Assembly: GCA_026399025.1 (NCBI GenBank)
Contig: JAPLRU010000093.1
Coordinates: 50,113 to 114,112, forward strand
Length of the DNA: 64,000 nucleotides
Source: Methylobacter sp.
Lineage (GTDB): Bacteria; Pseudomonadota; Gammaproteobacteria; Methylococcales; Methylomonadaceae
Reading direction: 5' to 3'
Part shown: positions 43,905 through 53,615 of the stretch, one piece after another
How positions within the stretch are numbered: position 1 is the stretch's first letter
Layout of the letters: each line of letters starts with the position of its first letter
The notes under the pieces: generated by a model
What the model was told of the DNA's origin: nothing
The model's database searches: none
The model's input: the letters and a program-made list of their open reading frames with translations, nothing else
Made by a program: the position numbers and the translations under genes

Positions 43905-46568
43905 TCAAGCCGATTTGTAGATCAAGCTCTTACTCGCCACTTCATAAACATCTTTAGAAATTGCCTCAGTGTTCATAATCCGTTCCAGCTGAGTTTTCAT
44001 CAAGGCCTGTCTACCTTCATCATATCTGCGCCATCCTGTTAATGCACCGACCATGCGTGAGGCAATCTGCGGATTCAAGGTGTTCAGTTCGATAATTCGG
44101 TCGGCAAGAAATCGATAACCTTGCCCGTTGGCGGCATGGAAATGCAACGGGTTTGACTGGCTGAACGCGCCTATCAATGACCTGACGCGGTTTGGATTTT
44201 TTAAGTCAAACGCAGGATGATTCATTAACGCTTGCACGGTCGCAAAGGTATCGGGCATGCTGCTGGAAGCCTGCAACGCAAACCATTTGTCGATAACCAA
44301 GGCTTCCGCTTGCCATTGGCGATAAAAACTGTCCAGACATTGCTGTTTGGCGGGATGCGGATTGTTGACGATAACCGTTAACGCGGCCATTTGATCGGTC
44401 ATGTTTTTGGCGCTGTTAAATTGCAGTTGCGTCAGTTGGTGAATGTCTCTGTTTTCAAGTTTGCCTAGGTAACTTAAGCAGGTGTTTTTAATGCGTCTGC
44501 GGCCAATCGCGCCGGCATCGAATTTTCCGGATTCATCGCGATGATTGTTCCGGTATAAAGTCTGGAAGTGGTTTTGCAGTTGTTCGGCCAAGGTCAGCAT
44601 TACAAATTCACGGGCCGTATGGATGGCTTCGACATCGACAAGCTGCATTTGTTCGGCCAGATAGGTTTCCGAGGGCAGGTTTAACAATAAAGAAAAATAC
44701 GACAGGTCGTCCCACGGCTGTTCCAGAACTTGCTTAAAGGCGTTAATCATGATCGGATTGACCTGCATGTCCCGGCCGTTTTGCAGGTCGGCAACTAATC
44801 CCATAATAATCTGCCCGGCCAGTTGCTGCCCGGCTTCCCAGCGATTAAACGTATCTTTGTCGTAACTTAATAAAAACGCCAGTTCATCCGGACTGCGCTC
44901 CATCACCAGTTTAACCGGCGCGGAGAAGCCTCTTAAGATCGAAACGACCGGCTGTTCCGCTAGGTTTTCAAAGGTAAATAATTGCTCGGCCTCAGTCAGT
45001 TGCAGAATGACTTCGTCGCGGGCTTGATTGCTGCCCTGCAATTGACATGGCGCGACAGCACCGGTTTTATCGATTAAACCGACCGTTACAGGGATGTGCA
45101 AGGGTTCTTTATGCGCTTGTCCCGGCGTTGGCGGGCAGCTTTGGCTTAGGCTTAAGGATAGGGTTTGCGCCGCTGGATTGTAGTGTTGCTTAACGGTTAT
45201 TACCGGTGTTCCGGCCTGCGCATACCAGCGGCGGAATTGAGTCAAGTCAATGTCATTAGCCGCTTCCATCGCGTTGACGAAATCCTCGCAAGTCACCGCT
45301 TGACCGTCATGACGCTCAAAATATAAATCGCTGCCTTTGCGGAAACCTTCCGCACCCACCAAGGTATGAATCATGCGCACCACTTCCGCGCCTTTTTCAT
45401 ACACGGTCAAGGTGTAAAAGTTGTTGATTTCGATGTAGGCTTCGGGGCGTACCGGATGCGCCAACGGACCGGCGTCTTCGGCAAACTGGCGGGTGCGCAA
45501 CATATTGACGTCTTCGATACGCTTAACCGCTTTGGAAGTGCGGTCGCCGGTAAATTCCTGATCGCGGAATACGGTAAAGCCTTCTTTTAAACTGAGCTGG
45601 AACCAATCCCGGCAGGTGATACGATTGCCGGTCCAGTTATGGAAATATTCATGGCCGATAACGGCTTCAATCGATTCATAATCGGAATCGGTTGCGGTAT
45701 CGGGCCGCGCCAATACGAATTTGGTATTAAAGACATTAAGACCTTTGTTTTCCATTGCGCCCATGTTGAAGTGGCCTACCGCGACGATCATGTACAGATC
45801 CAGGTCGTATTCTCGGCCGTAGACGTGTTCATCCCAGCGCATCGCGTTTTTTAACGATTCCATGGCGTGCTCGCATTTGTCCCTATCGTGTTTTTCGACA
45901 AAAATTTGCAGGTCGATGTCTCGGCCGGATTGCGTAGTAAAGCGGTCTGCGATGCATTCGAGTTGCCCTGCAACCAATGCGAACAGATAACACGGCTTGT
46001 TGAACGGATCTTCCCAGGTCACCCAGTGGCGGTTGTCGGGCAATTCGCCTTCAGCGATTTTATTGCCGTTGGATAATAAAACCGGGTAACGGTCTTTGTC
46101 CCCGACCAAGGTTGTGGTGAACAGAGTCATCACATCGGGGCGGTCCAGGAAATAGGTGATTTTCCTGAAGCCTTCCGCCTCGCATTGGGTACACAACATA
46201 CCGTTGGATAAATACAGCCCTTCCAGCGCGGTATTGGCTTTCGGGTTAATGATGTTTTCGATGGTCAGCACAAAGCGTTGCTGCTGAGGAACCGTGTTAA
46301 TGATCAAGGCATCATGGGTTTGCAGGTATTGATCTTTGGTTAAGTCGTTGCCGTCATCCAGATTAAGGCGGATCAGCTGTAGGCTTTCGCCCGATAGGAT
46401 CAGTGTGCTGTCTGTTGACAGGCTGGCGGGGTTACGGCTCAGGGTGAGTCGCGAAATCACCCGTGTGTTTTCGTCATCCAGCGCAAAATTCAAGGCGACA
46501 CTGTGAATCAGGTATTCAGGTACCGTGTAATCTTTGAGATAAATGGTTTGTGGATTAGGGTCGCGCAT
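43905..46568 (-). CDS. pepN: Aminopeptidase N
   Basis: M1-family zinc aminopeptidase, cytosolic. 887 aa from MRDPNPQTIYLKDY at 46568, chosen because homology begins here and the ATG shares a base with the upstream DUF423 stop (TAATG). The substrate-binding GAMEN motif is in GHFNMGAMENKGLN. The zinc site is HEYFHNW with the downstream Glu in LSLKEGFTVFRDQEF. It is the last gene of the moaB-DUF423-pepN operon. The ORF track's 975-aa version is too long by 88 codons. Confidence 0.96.
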   Translation of the reverse strand: MRDPNPQTIYLKDYTVPEYLIHSVALNFALDDENTRVISRLTLSRNPASLSTDSTLILSGESLQLIRLNLDDGNDLTKDQYLQTHDALIINTVPQQQRFVLTIENIINPKANTALEGLYLSNGMLCTQCEAEGFRKITYFLDRPDVMTLFTTTLVGDKDRYPVLLSNGNKIAEGELPDNRHWVTWEDPFNKPCYLFALVAGQLECIADRFTTQSGRDIDLQIFVEKHDRDKCEHAMESLKNAMRWDEHVYGREYDLDLYMIVAVGHFNMGAMENKGLNVFNTKFVLARPDTATDSDYESIEAVIGHEYFHNWTGNRITCRDWFQLSLKEGFTVFRDQEFTGDRTSKAVKRIEDVNMLRTRQFAEDAGPLAHPVRPEAYIEINNFYTLTVYEKGAEVVRMIHTLVGAEGFRKGSDLYFERHDGQAVTCEDFVNAMEAANDIDLTQFRRWYAQAGTPVITVKQHYNPAAQTLSLSLSQSCPPTPGQAHKEPLHIPVTVGLIDKTGAVAPCQLQGSNQARDEVILQLTEAEQLFTFENLAEQPVVSILRGFSAPVKLVMERSPDELAFLLSYDKDTFNRWEAGQQLAGQIIMGLVADLQNGRDMQVNPIMINAFKQVLEQPWDDLSYFSLLLNLPSETYLAEQMQLVDVEAIHTAREFVMLTLAEQLQNHFQTLYRNNHRDESGKFDAGAIGRRRIKNTCLSYLGKLENRDIHQLTQLQFNSAKNMTDQMAALTVIVNNPHPAKQQCLDSFYRQWQAEALVIDKWFALQASSSMPDTFATVQALMNHPAFDLKNPNRVRSLIGAFSQSNPLHFHAANGQGYRFLADRIIELNTLNPQIASRMVGALTGWRRYDEGRQALMKTQLERIMNTEAISKDVYEVASKSLIYKSA

Positions 46569-46975
46569 TATTTGTACCTGCTGTAGTGGTCGGAAGACCG
46601 GGTGTTTGAAACGGCGAACACAGCGATTAATAACCAAGCTGTTAAAAAACAAACGCCGCCGATAGGGGTGATCATGCCTAGCCAGGTATGATTGAGTAGC
46701 GCCAAAGCATATAAGCTGCCGGAAAACAGCAGGATGCCTGCGAACATCAAGCATCCGGCCCAGTGCAGTAATTTGGAGTTGGAGGCTTGCCGGTGGATCA
46801 GCGCGACGCCGACTAAGCCCAGCGCATGCCACATCTGATAAGTGACGCCGGTTTGGTAGACGGCCAGCATCTCCGGGCTGATGACGGTTTTTAAGCCGTG
46901 AGCGCCGAATGCGCCCATGCCGACGCCGGTTAATGCGCTTAATGAGCCCAGCAGTAAAAAATTCGGCTTCATCAT
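46568..46975 (-). CDS. DUF423 membrane protein (YgdD-like)
   Basis: 135 aa with four membrane helices. The N-terminal LLLGSLSALTGVGMGAFGAHGLK and the middle YQTGVTYQMWHALGLVGVAL are family hallmarks, as is ITPIGGVCFLTAWLL. Function unknown across the family. The ATG overlaps the moaB stop (ATGA), and the stop overlaps the pepN start (TAATG), so it is tightly embedded in an operon. Confidence 0.9.
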   Translation of the reverse strand: MMKPNFLLLGSLSALTGVGMGAFGAHGLKTVISPEMLAVYQTGVTYQMWHALGLVGVALIHRQASNSKLLHWAGCLMFAGILLFSGSLYALALLNHTWLGMITPIGGVCFLTAWLLIAVFAVSNTRSSDHYSRYK

Positions 46976-47493
46976 TTTTCCATCAGTCTGGGCATTAGCT
47001 GCACCAGATTACAGGGACGGGTACGATGATCCAATTGATCTTTGATCAGTGCGTCCCAAGCGGTGCGGCAGGCTCCCGATGAGCCGGGCAGGCAAAAAAT
47101 ATAGGTCGCATTGGCAACGCCGGCAATCGCTCTGGATTGGATGGTTGAGGTTTTAATATCTTCATAGGACAGCATTCTGAATATTTCGCCGAAACCGTCC
47201 AGCATTTTATCCAGCAGCGGGGCAACCGCTTCGGGTGTGCCGTCCCGGCCGGTTACGCCGGTGCCGCCGGTGCAGATGACGACATTAACGGTGTCCGCGG
47301 CAATCCAACTGGAAACGGCGGCCCTGATTTGATAAATATTATCAGGCACTATTTTCTTTTCGATGACGTAATGCCCCGCGTCGCTTGCACGTTCCATCAG
47401 CGTTTTGCCCGATACGTCATCGGCATCGCTGCGGCTGTCGGAAACGACCAGAATGGCGATATTTAAAGGAATGAAGTCTCTATCTGTAGTCAT
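46972..47493 (-). CDS. moaB: Molybdenum cofactor biosynthesis protein B
   Basis: MoaB/MogA-type fold that adenylylates molybdopterin. 173 aa with [23 protein letters not shown], the [17 protein letters not shown] loop, [23 protein letters not shown] and [14 protein letters not shown]. First gene of the operon with DUF423 and pepN. No other molybdopterin genes are in the window. Confidence 0.95.
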   Translation of the reverse strand: MTTDRDFIPLNIAILVVSDSRSDADDVSGKTLMERASDAGHYVIEKKIVPDNIYQIRAAVSSWIAADTVNVVICTGGTGVTGRDGTPEAVAPLLDKMLDGFGEIFRMLSYEDIKTSTIQSRAIAGVANATYIFCLPGSSGACRTAWDALIKDQLDHRTRPCNLVQLMPRLMEK

Positions 47494-47509
47494 GTTTTAA
47501 GAAAGATTC

Positions 47510-47606
47510 AAGGTTCAAGGTTCAAGGTTCAAGGTCAAAGGTCAAAGGTCAAAGGTCAAAGGTTCAAAAGCATACTCCTTGTGCCTTGAACCTTTGGTCT
47601 TTCGCC
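47510..47606. repeat. Heptamer repeat array with a facing hairpin arm
   Basis: About eight head-to-tail 7-mers (AAGGTTC shifting to AAGGTCA) from 47510 to 47568, followed by CCTTGAACCTTTGGTCTTTCGCC, which can pair back with them. It lies between the degQ-like stop and moaB start. A related but irregular structure is at 51065-51117. Confidence 0.75.
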
Positions 47607-47609
47607 TAA

Positions 47610-48977
47610 TTACTTTAACACAACAAAGAAGCCTTCTTGTCCCCGCTGAATATTAATCAGCAAAGGGCTATTCGGATCGACGACCTGCTTTAATTCCTCG
47701 ATATTACGAACGCGATAGCGGTTTGCCGACACAATAACGTCGCCGGGACGCAGGCCGGCGCGCCATGCGTCGGATGTTGTGTCGATTTTTTCAATTAAAA
47801 CGCCCTCAATTTGGACTTTTAGCGATGTGCTTAATAACGCACCCTGTAGGCCGTGGTGCAGTTGACTCCCTGATAGTTGCGGCAGCTCCTGTTTACCGAT
47901 CGTGGCGGTAACCTGTCTTTTTTCAGTGCCTCGGAAATATTCAAGCTCAACATTCTCGCCGATTTGCATCATGCCGACGATATTACGGATGTCATGGCTG
48001 TTTTTAATGGATCGCCCATTGGCGGAAACAATAATGTCGCCCGGCTCCAGCCCTGCTTTCGCGGCGGGTGAATTGCTTTCAATCCGGCTGATCGCCGCAC
48101 CTTGTATATTTTTTAAATTAAACGCTTTGACCAGTTCGGGCGTCAGATCCTGTGTCGTTATGCCCAACAAGCCGCGCCGAACCTCGCCGTGTTTGACCAG
48201 TGACTCTTTGATCGTCATCACCATATTGGAGGGGATCGCAAAACCGATACCGACATTGCCGCCGGTGGGTGCGAGAATCGCGGTATTCATGCCGACTAGC
48301 TCGCCGTTCAGATTAACCAACGCGCCGCCTGAATTACCGGGATTAATCGACGCATCGGTCTGGATAAAATCCTCGTAGCCTTCTATGCCAAGACCGGAAC
48401 GGCCCAAGGCGCTGACGATGCCCGATGTTACGGTTTGTCCTAAGCCGAACGGATTGCCGATAGCGACCACAAAATCGCCGACTTTCAGTTGGCTGGAATC
48501 GGCAATCGGCAACATGGTTAAGTTATCGGCCGGAATCCGGATAATAGCGACATCCGCTTCGGGGTCGGTACCGATTAATTTAGCGGCAAGCTGGCGGCCG
48601 TCATTCAAGGTCACCGTGATGGTGTCGGCTTTATCGATAACATGGTTGTTGGTCAGAACCAAACCTTGCTTGCTGTCAATAATAACGCCGGAACCCAGGC
48701 TGTTTCTTTGTTGCCGCCGCAGTTGCCGGTCGGGGATATTAAAAAATTGGCGAAAAACCGGATCCTGCATCAGCGGGTTGTCGTTAACGGTGATATTGGT
48801 CGAGGTTGAGATGTTGACCACCGCCGGCATGCTGCGCTCAAGCATCGGAGCCAGGGAGGGTAACGCCCGCCCTTCCGCATAAGCCGGCAAACCGGCTTGC
48901 GCAGCCGTTGTTAGGCAAAAATTAAGGGATAACAGAGATATCAATAACAGCTGTTTTACAGATTCAGTATTTACCAT
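47610..48977 (-). CDS. degQ: Deg/HtrA-family periplasmic serine protease
   Basis: 455 aa from MVNTESVKQ at 48977, with GGA 7 nt upstream; the track start is 10 codons longer. Signal peptide through TTAAQA. Trypsin-like domain with triad H112 (TNNHVID), D142 (ADVAII) and S216 (NPGNSGGAL). Two PDZ domains follow (about 255-350 and 365-455). The short Q-linker fits DegQ/DegS-like family members better than long DegP. Role: degradation or chaperoning of misfolded envelope proteins. It is divergent from the cNMP/rhodanese gene. Confidence 0.92.
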   Translation of the reverse strand: MVNTESVKQLLLISLLSLNFCLTTAAQAGLPAYAEGRALPSLAPMLERSMPAVVNISTSTNITVNDNPLMQDPVFRQFFNIPDRQLRRQQRNSLGSGVIIDSKQGLVLTNNHVIDKADTITVTLNDGRQLAAKLIGTDPEADVAIIRIPADNLTMLPIADSSQLKVGDFVVAIGNPFGLGQTVTSGIVSALGRSGLGIEGYEDFIQTDASINPGNSGGALVNLNGELVGMNTAILAPTGGNVGIGFAIPSNMVMTIKESLVKHGEVRRGLLGITTQDLTPELVKAFNLKNIQGAAISRIESNSPAAKAGLEPGDIIVSANGRSIKNSHDIRNIVGMMQIGENVELEYFRGTEKRQVTATIGKQELPQLSGSQLHHGLQGALLSTSLKVQIEGVLIEKIDTTSDAWRAGLRPGDVIVSANRYRVRNIEELKQVVDPNSPLLINIQRGQEGFFVVLK

Positions 48978-49113
48978 GGTTTTTTCCAGTGAGTGTGAAA
49001 CAAGCAATAGCTGACAATATATGTGTAAAAATGTTTAATACAAGGTGTGTTAAAGTAGTTTTTTTAAAAAATCAACACTGTCATTTAACCGTTATCTTGC
49101 TTAGAATATTCAA

Positions 49114-50466
49114 ATGGCTATAGACGTCAATTCCGAAGACGGGCTGATTATTCGAAAGCTCATCCCGCTCGCAACATTGCCGGGGACTCGTTTTAATGCG
49201 CTATGCGCAGAAATGACCGTTGAAGAAGTTCAAGACGGTTTTTTGTTTAAAAAGGGCGATGTCACTGCCCAGCTGATTTACCTGATAAATGGCGAGGTGA
49301 CTCTTCAAGCCGCCGGACTGGTGGTTGAGGTGATTGCCGCGAACAGTGATTCCGCCCGGTTTGCGCTGGCGCACCAGATCCCCAGAAAAATCGATGCAGT
49401 CGCGAACGGAAGGGTGCGTTTTTTGCGGCTGAATAATGATAGTGTTAATAATCCCCCCTCCCTTGCTTATAAAGAGGACAGCAGCCACATGGTCATTGAC
49501 GAGACTGAAGGCGATCCGAATGACTGGATGACAGCGTTATTAAGGTCGCCTATTTTTCAACGTCTCCCCCCCGCGAACTTACAAAAAATCTTAATGAGCC
49601 TGGAATCCGTTCATTATAAAAAAGGTGAAATCATTTTAGAGCAAGGCGGCACCGGGGATTATTACTATCTGATTAAAAATGGGCAATGCGTGTTAACGCG
49701 TAAACCTTCACCGAATGCCAAAGAAATTAAATTAGCCCAGTTGGCAAACGGCGATACTTTTGGCGAAGACGCTTTGCTTTCGGGCGCGCCCAGAAATGTA
49801 ACCATTACCGCGCTGACGGACATTGTGTTATTGCGCCTGGACAAAAAACAATTTATCTCTTTAATCAAAGAGCCTTCCTTAAAGTTTGTCGATTATGCAG
49901 GGATGCAAGAGGCGGTAAAAAAGGGAGCGATTCTGCTGGATGTCCGCTCGCAGGATGACTATGAGGACCAGCATCTTGACGGCAGTATCAATACGCCTTT
50001 TTTCTATTTAAGAATGCAGCTTAAAACATTCAGTCATGACAAGCCGGTCGTTGTCGTGTGTCAGGATGGCAAGACCAGCGAAGCCGCCGCGTTTTTATTG
50101 CTCAGAAATAAGATTGGGGCAATGATTTTAAAAGGCGGCATGGACAGCATTGCGCCCAAGCCGGAGGTAAAGCCCGATCAGGAGAATACCGCGCCTTTTG
50201 CCGACAATGCGAGCCTGCAAAGCCTTCATCGGGAAAATGAGCAAATGCATCCGGTCGGCGTTTCCACCGGGCTTTTAGAAGAGCAAATAAAAGCGCTTAA
50301 ATTGGAAAATGCAACGCTCAACAATACTAACAAACAGCTTCATGATAAATGCATGAAACTGGAATTCGATAAGCAACATGCTGAAAAGCAATGCCGGATA
50401 TTGCACAAACAAATGGAAAAGTTAACCCAGGTGCTGGATAAACTAAAAGGCGGGGGCGTCGGCTGA
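49114..50466 (+). CDS. Cyclic-nucleotide-binding, rhodanese and coiled-coil fusion protein
   Basis: 450 aa. Residues about 20-110 are a degenerate cNMP-like barrel (KKGDVTAQLIYLINGEVTLQ). Residues about 140-255 are a clearer CAP-ED domain (GEIILEQGGTGDYYYLIKNGQCVLTRK, NGDTFGEDALLSGAPRNVTITA). A rhodanese domain follows (about 262-345; ILLDVRSQDDYEDQHLDGSINTPF, active Cys in VVVCQDGKTSEA). The C-terminal 70 residues are coiled coil (EEQIKALKLENATLNNTNKQLHDKCMKLEFDK). There is no HTH, so it is a signalling adaptor, not a CRP-type transcription factor. It may link cyclic nucleotides to sulfur or redox signals (inference). Confidence 0.85.
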   Translation: MAIDVNSEDGLIIRKLIPLATLPGTRFNALCAEMTVEEVQDGFLFKKGDVTAQLIYLINGEVTLQAAGLVVEVIAANSDSARFALAHQIPRKIDAVANGRVRFLRLNNDSVNNPPSLAYKEDSSHMVIDETEGDPNDWMTALLRSPIFQRLPPANLQKILMSLESVHYKKGEIILEQGGTGDYYYLIKNGQCVLTRKPSPNAKEIKLAQLANGDTFGEDALLSGAPRNVTITALTDIVLLRLDKKQFISLIKEPSLKFVDYAGMQEAVKKGAILLDVRSQDDYEDQHLDGSINTPFFYLRMQLKTFSHDKPVVVVCQDGKTSEAAAFLLLRNKIGAMILKGGMDSIAPKPEVKPDQENTAPFADNASLQSLHRENEQMHPVGVSTGLLEEQIKALKLENATLNNTNKQLHDKCMKLEFDKQHAEKQCRILHKQMEKLTQVLDKLKGGGVG

Positions 50467-50554
50467 ATATAGTAGCGGCAACGTGACCCGACAGCTCGGG
50501 TTACGTTGCGCTCGGCTTGCGCTCAGAGCGCGCAAACCGAAAATAAGCTTTAAA

Positions 50555-50710
50555 TTATTTAATTTTGGCTTCTTTGTAAATCACATGTTTACGGACCACG
50601 GGATCAAATTTTTTGATCTCCATTTTTTCGGGCATAGTCCGTTTGTTTTTTGTGGTGGTATAAAAGTGCCCGGTGCCTTCGGTTGAAATCAATTTAATTT
50701 TATCGCGCAT
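50555..50710 (-). CDS. rpmG: Ribosomal protein bL33
   Basis: Missing from the ORF track because it is short. The minus strand reads [51 protein letters not shown] (51 aa), a full-length Cys-free bL33. It starts 12 bp after the rpmB stop, the usual rpmB-rpmG operon. TAAGAGGAT upstream of the ATG supplies the Shine-Dalgarno. Confidence 0.97.
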   Translation of the reverse strand: MRDKIKLISTEGTGHFYTTTKNKRTMPEKMEIKKFDPVVRKHVIYKEAKIK

Positions 50711-50722
50711 TTTTCTATCCTC

Positions 50723-50959
50723 TTAAGAGATGTCGCCGGCTTTACGCAGATCGGCAAGAACGGCATCAATGCCTCTCTTGTCGATAATACGCATGGCTTT
50801 AGTGGAAATTCTGAGGCGAACCCAGCGGTTTTCGCTTTCTACCCAGAATCTGTGGTGTTGCAAATTCGGACAAAAGCGTCTTTTAGTTCTGTTGTTAGCG
50901 TGTGAAACGTTGTTACCTGTAACGGGACGCTTTCCTGTTACTTGACATACTCTGGACAT
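50723..50959 (-). CDS. rpmB: Ribosomal protein bL28
   Basis: 78 aa: [39 protein letters not shown] and the C-terminal [27 protein letters not shown] are typical bL28. First gene of the rpmB-rpmG operon. Component of the large ribosomal subunit. Confidence 0.98.
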   Translation of the reverse strand: MSRVCQVTGKRPVTGNNVSHANNRTKRRFCPNLQHHRFWVESENRWVRLRISTKAMRIIDKRGIDAVLADLRKAGDIS

Positions 50960-51064
50960 GATTAACCCCTAATGCGTGTCTAAATTCAAAAGTTAGCCGA
51001 GCTTTATACCAAAAAATCTTTTCAAGGTAAATAACAATCTATAAAATAAGACGAAAGGTGAAGA

Positions 51065-51117
51065 GCGAAAGGCAAAGGGCGCAACGGTTTTTTAACCTTT
51101 AGCCCGTTGCCTTTCGC
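51065..51117. repeat. Hairpin upstream of gshB
   Basis: GCGAAAGGCAAAGGGC pairs with GCCCGTTGCCTTTCGC (one mismatch) around a T-rich loop. Divergent genes rpmB and gshB flank it, so it is not a simple terminator. Its AAAGG-rich flanks resemble the array at 47510-47606. Confidence 0.65.
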
Positions 51118-51149
51118 CTTTTGTCCACCGTAATCATCAGGAAAAAATA

Positions 51150-52130
51150 ATGCCTATTAAACTCGGCGTGGTCATGGATTCCATCGCCCATATCAACATC
51201 AAAAAAGACACCAGTTTCGCCATGTTACTCGAAGCTCAGGCCAGAGGCTGGGAGTTGCATTATATGGAACTCAACGATCTGTTCCTGAGAAACGGCAGGG
51301 CTTATGCCAGAACGCGGACAATTAAAGTTCAGCGGGATGAAAAAAGCTGGTACGCATTTACGGCGGAGCAGGATATTTCGCTGGACGAACTGGATGTGAT
51401 CATGATGCGTAAGGACCCGCCGTTCGACCAAGAATACATTTATGCAACTTATTTGTTGGAACGTGCCGAAAGCATGGGCGTTTATGTCATCAACAAACCG
51501 CAGTCGCTACGAGATGCCAATGAAAAACTTTTTACCGCATGGTTTCCGCAATGTTGCGCGGAAACCTTGGTTGCCAGAGAGCCCGCCAGAATCAGGGAGT
51601 TCTTGCTGGAACAGGGCGAAATTATTTTAAAGCCGCTGGACGGCATGGGCGGCACTTCTATTTTCCATTTGCGTCAAGGCGATCCGAACCTTAGCGTCAT
51701 CCTGGAAACCATGACTCAATACAACAGCCGCTATGTGATGGCGCAAAAGTATCTGCCGCAAATTATAGACGGCGATAAACGTATTTTGCTGGTTAATGGC
51801 GAAGTCATTCCGTATGCTTTAGCGCGCATTCCCGCCCAAGGCGAAACTCGCGGTAATCTGGCGGCGGGCGGGCGCGCCGAAGGCCGACCATTAACCGAAC
51901 GCGACCGCTGGATTGCCAATCAAGTCGGCCCAACCTTGCGGGAAAAAGGCCTGGTTTTTGTCGGTATCGATGTGATCGGCGATACGCTGACCGAAATCAA
52001 TGTCACCAGCCCTACCTGCGTTCAGGAGCTGGATCGCCAGTTTGGACTGAATATTTGCGCCCAACTCATGGATCATATTGAAACCACTCTGACTGCACGG
52101 CTTGCGGCGCGCACCGTCGATGGCGATTAA
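51150..52130 (+). CDS. gshB: Glutathione synthetase
   Basis: ATP-grasp ligase joining gamma-glutamylcysteine and glycine. 326 aa: LGVVMDSIAHINIKKDTSFAMLLEAQ, MRKDPPFDQEYIYATYLLE, NKPQSLRDANEKLFTAWFP, ILKPLDGMGGTSIF, NLAAGGRAE and VTSPTCVQELDR. The stop shares one base with the next ATG (TAATG). First gene of the gshB-tonB-yqgE-ruvX-pyrR operon, a common gammaproteobacterial order. Confidence 0.97.
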   Translation: MPIKLGVVMDSIAHINIKKDTSFAMLLEAQARGWELHYMELNDLFLRNGRAYARTRTIKVQRDEKSWYAFTAEQDISLDELDVIMMRKDPPFDQEYIYATYLLERAESMGVYVINKPQSLRDANEKLFTAWFPQCCAETLVAREPARIREFLLEQGEIILKPLDGMGGTSIFHLRQGDPNLSVILETMTQYNSRYVMAQKYLPQIIDGDKRILLVNGEVIPYALARIPAQGETRGNLAAGGRAEGRPLTERDRWIANQVGPTLREKGLVFVGIDVIGDTLTEINVTSPTCVQELDRQFGLNICAQLMDHIETTLTARLAARTVDGD

Positions 52131-53011
52131 TGAGAACAGATCGGCTAATGTTTGATCCGCCTGCACCGCTATCAAGTAACGACTCATTACTGATAGCCTT
52201 ATTTCTGGCTGCGGTTATTCATGTTGCGGTGGGTTTGGGGATTAATTTTACCCTGCCGCAACATGAGCACATCAGCCGGTCAATCGACATTACTTTGGTT
52301 AATGCCCCGGTAAAAAAAGCGCCGGAAAAGACAACAGCATTGGCTCAGGAAGACCAGTTAGCTTCGGGCGAACACAACAAAAAACCGGAACCGCCGCCGC
52401 AAAAACAGCCTAGCCCAGGTAATAGCCCAACTAAACAGATAAAAAAGAGCGCGCCGGAGCATAGCGAAGCCAAACCGGCCAAAAAATTGATTACCCAGAA
52501 TACAGCGGAAAAAAAGATTGTGACTACCGACAAAACGGGGTCGGGGTATCATACTGAAAAGCCGCATCCTCAATTATCGGCGGAAATGCTCCAGCAACAA
52601 ATTACGCAATTGGGCACCGAAATCAGGCTCAACCAGCAAAGCGCCGAACAAGCCAAGATAAAATTTGTCGACTCGGTCAGCGCCCATAAATATGTCGCCG
52701 CCCAATACATGAAAGACTGGGAAGATAAGGTGGAGCGCACCGGCAATCTTAATTACCCGGAAGTGGCGGCCAAGAAAAATTTTTCCGGCACGTTAACCAT
52801 GGATGTCGGCATTAAAGCGGACGGCAGCATTTACAGCATACGCATCAACCAGTCCTCGGGAAATCCGGCCTTGGATGAAGCGGCTAAACATATTGTCCGC
52901 ATGAGTGCGCCTTTTGCTCCCTTACCCGGCGATTTGCTGAAAGAACTCGATGTTCTGGTGATTACCCGGGTTTGGAAATTCTCCGATGAATCAGGCATGA
53001 CCTCGCGATAA
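52130..53011 (+). CDS. TonB-family energy transducer
   Basis: 293 aa. One N-terminal membrane helix (LLIALFLAAVIHVAVGLGINF) with the His typical of TonB (VIHV), a Pro/Lys-rich periplasmic spacer (KKPEPPPQKQPSPGNSPTKQIKKSAP), and a C-terminal TonB domain (GTLTMDVGIKADGSIYSIRINQSSGNPALDEAAKHIVRMSAPFAPLP). It couples inner-membrane proton motive force to outer-membrane transport. The position between gshB and yqgE is conserved in gammaproteobacteria. Confidence 0.9.
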   Translation: MRTDRLMFDPPAPLSSNDSLLIALFLAAVIHVAVGLGINFTLPQHEHISRSIDITLVNAPVKKAPEKTTALAQEDQLASGEHNKKPEPPPQKQPSPGNSPTKQIKKSAPEHSEAKPAKKLITQNTAEKKIVTTDKTGSGYHTEKPHPQLSAEMLQQQITQLGTEIRLNQQSAEQAKIKFVDSVSAHKYVAAQYMKDWEDKVERTGNLNYPEVAAKKNFSGTLTMDVGIKADGSIYSIRINQSSGNPALDEAAKHIVRMSAPFAPLPGDLLKELDVLVITRVWKFSDESGMTSR

Positions 53012-53051
53012 ACAGTTGCTTAAGCCGCCATAACCTTTGATACTAAGACCT

Positions 53052-53615
53052 ATGAACCAAGCTACTTACTTAAATAACCAGTTTATTATCGCCATGCCCA
53101 CTCTGGCCGATCCTAACTTTTTTCACACCGTTGCCTATTTGTGCCAGCATAATGAAGACGGCGCTTTAGGCATTGTCATTAACAGGCCGATGGACATGAA
53201 GCTGGGCGAAATTTTCAAGCAAATGGAAATCAACGTGACTTCGCTCGCTTCAACTGAAGTCCCTGTTTTCGCCGGCGGTCCGGTGCAACAAGAGCGCGGC
53301 TTCGTGGTGCATACGGCGGGTGGCGATTGGCATGCGACCATGGCGATTTCAGAGACGCTGTCACTGACCACGTCCCGCGATGTGCTTGAAGCCATTGCCG
53401 TCGGCGAAGGCCCCGAGCAGTATCTGATCGCTTTGGGCTATGCCGGCTGGGGCGCGGGACAATTGGAAAAAGAAATCATGGATAATGCTTGGCTCAATAC
53501 CCCCTGCGGTGAGCAGGTTTTGTTCGACACCCCCGTTAATTTGCGCTGGAGCGCGGCGGCCAACCAGATCGGTATTGATATTAACCAGCTGACCGCTCCG
53601 GCAGGACATGGTTAA
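53052..53615 (+). CDS. YqgE/AlgH family protein
   Basis: 187 aa from MNQATYLNNQFIIAMPTLADPNF; the track start is a TTG five codons earlier. Family hallmarks are FHTVAYLCQHNEDGALGIVINRP, VFAGGPVQQERGFVVH and LIALGYAGWGAGQLEKEI. Function poorly defined (AlgH was linked to alginate regulation in Pseudomonas). It overlaps ruvX by 8 nt. Confidence 0.94.
   Translation: MNQATYLNNQFIIAMPTLADPNFFHTVAYLCQHNEDGALGIVINRPMDMKLGEIFKQMEINVTSLASTEVPVFAGGPVQQERGFVVHTAGGDWHATMAISETLSLTTSRDVLEAIAVGEGPEQYLIALGYAGWGAGQLEKEIMDNAWLNTPCGEQVLFDTPVNLRWSAAANQIGIDINQLTAPAGHG

Noticed and set aside
47510-47568. CRISPR-like array
   Set aside because: Units are 7-bp tandem repeats without spacers, and no cas genes are in the window.
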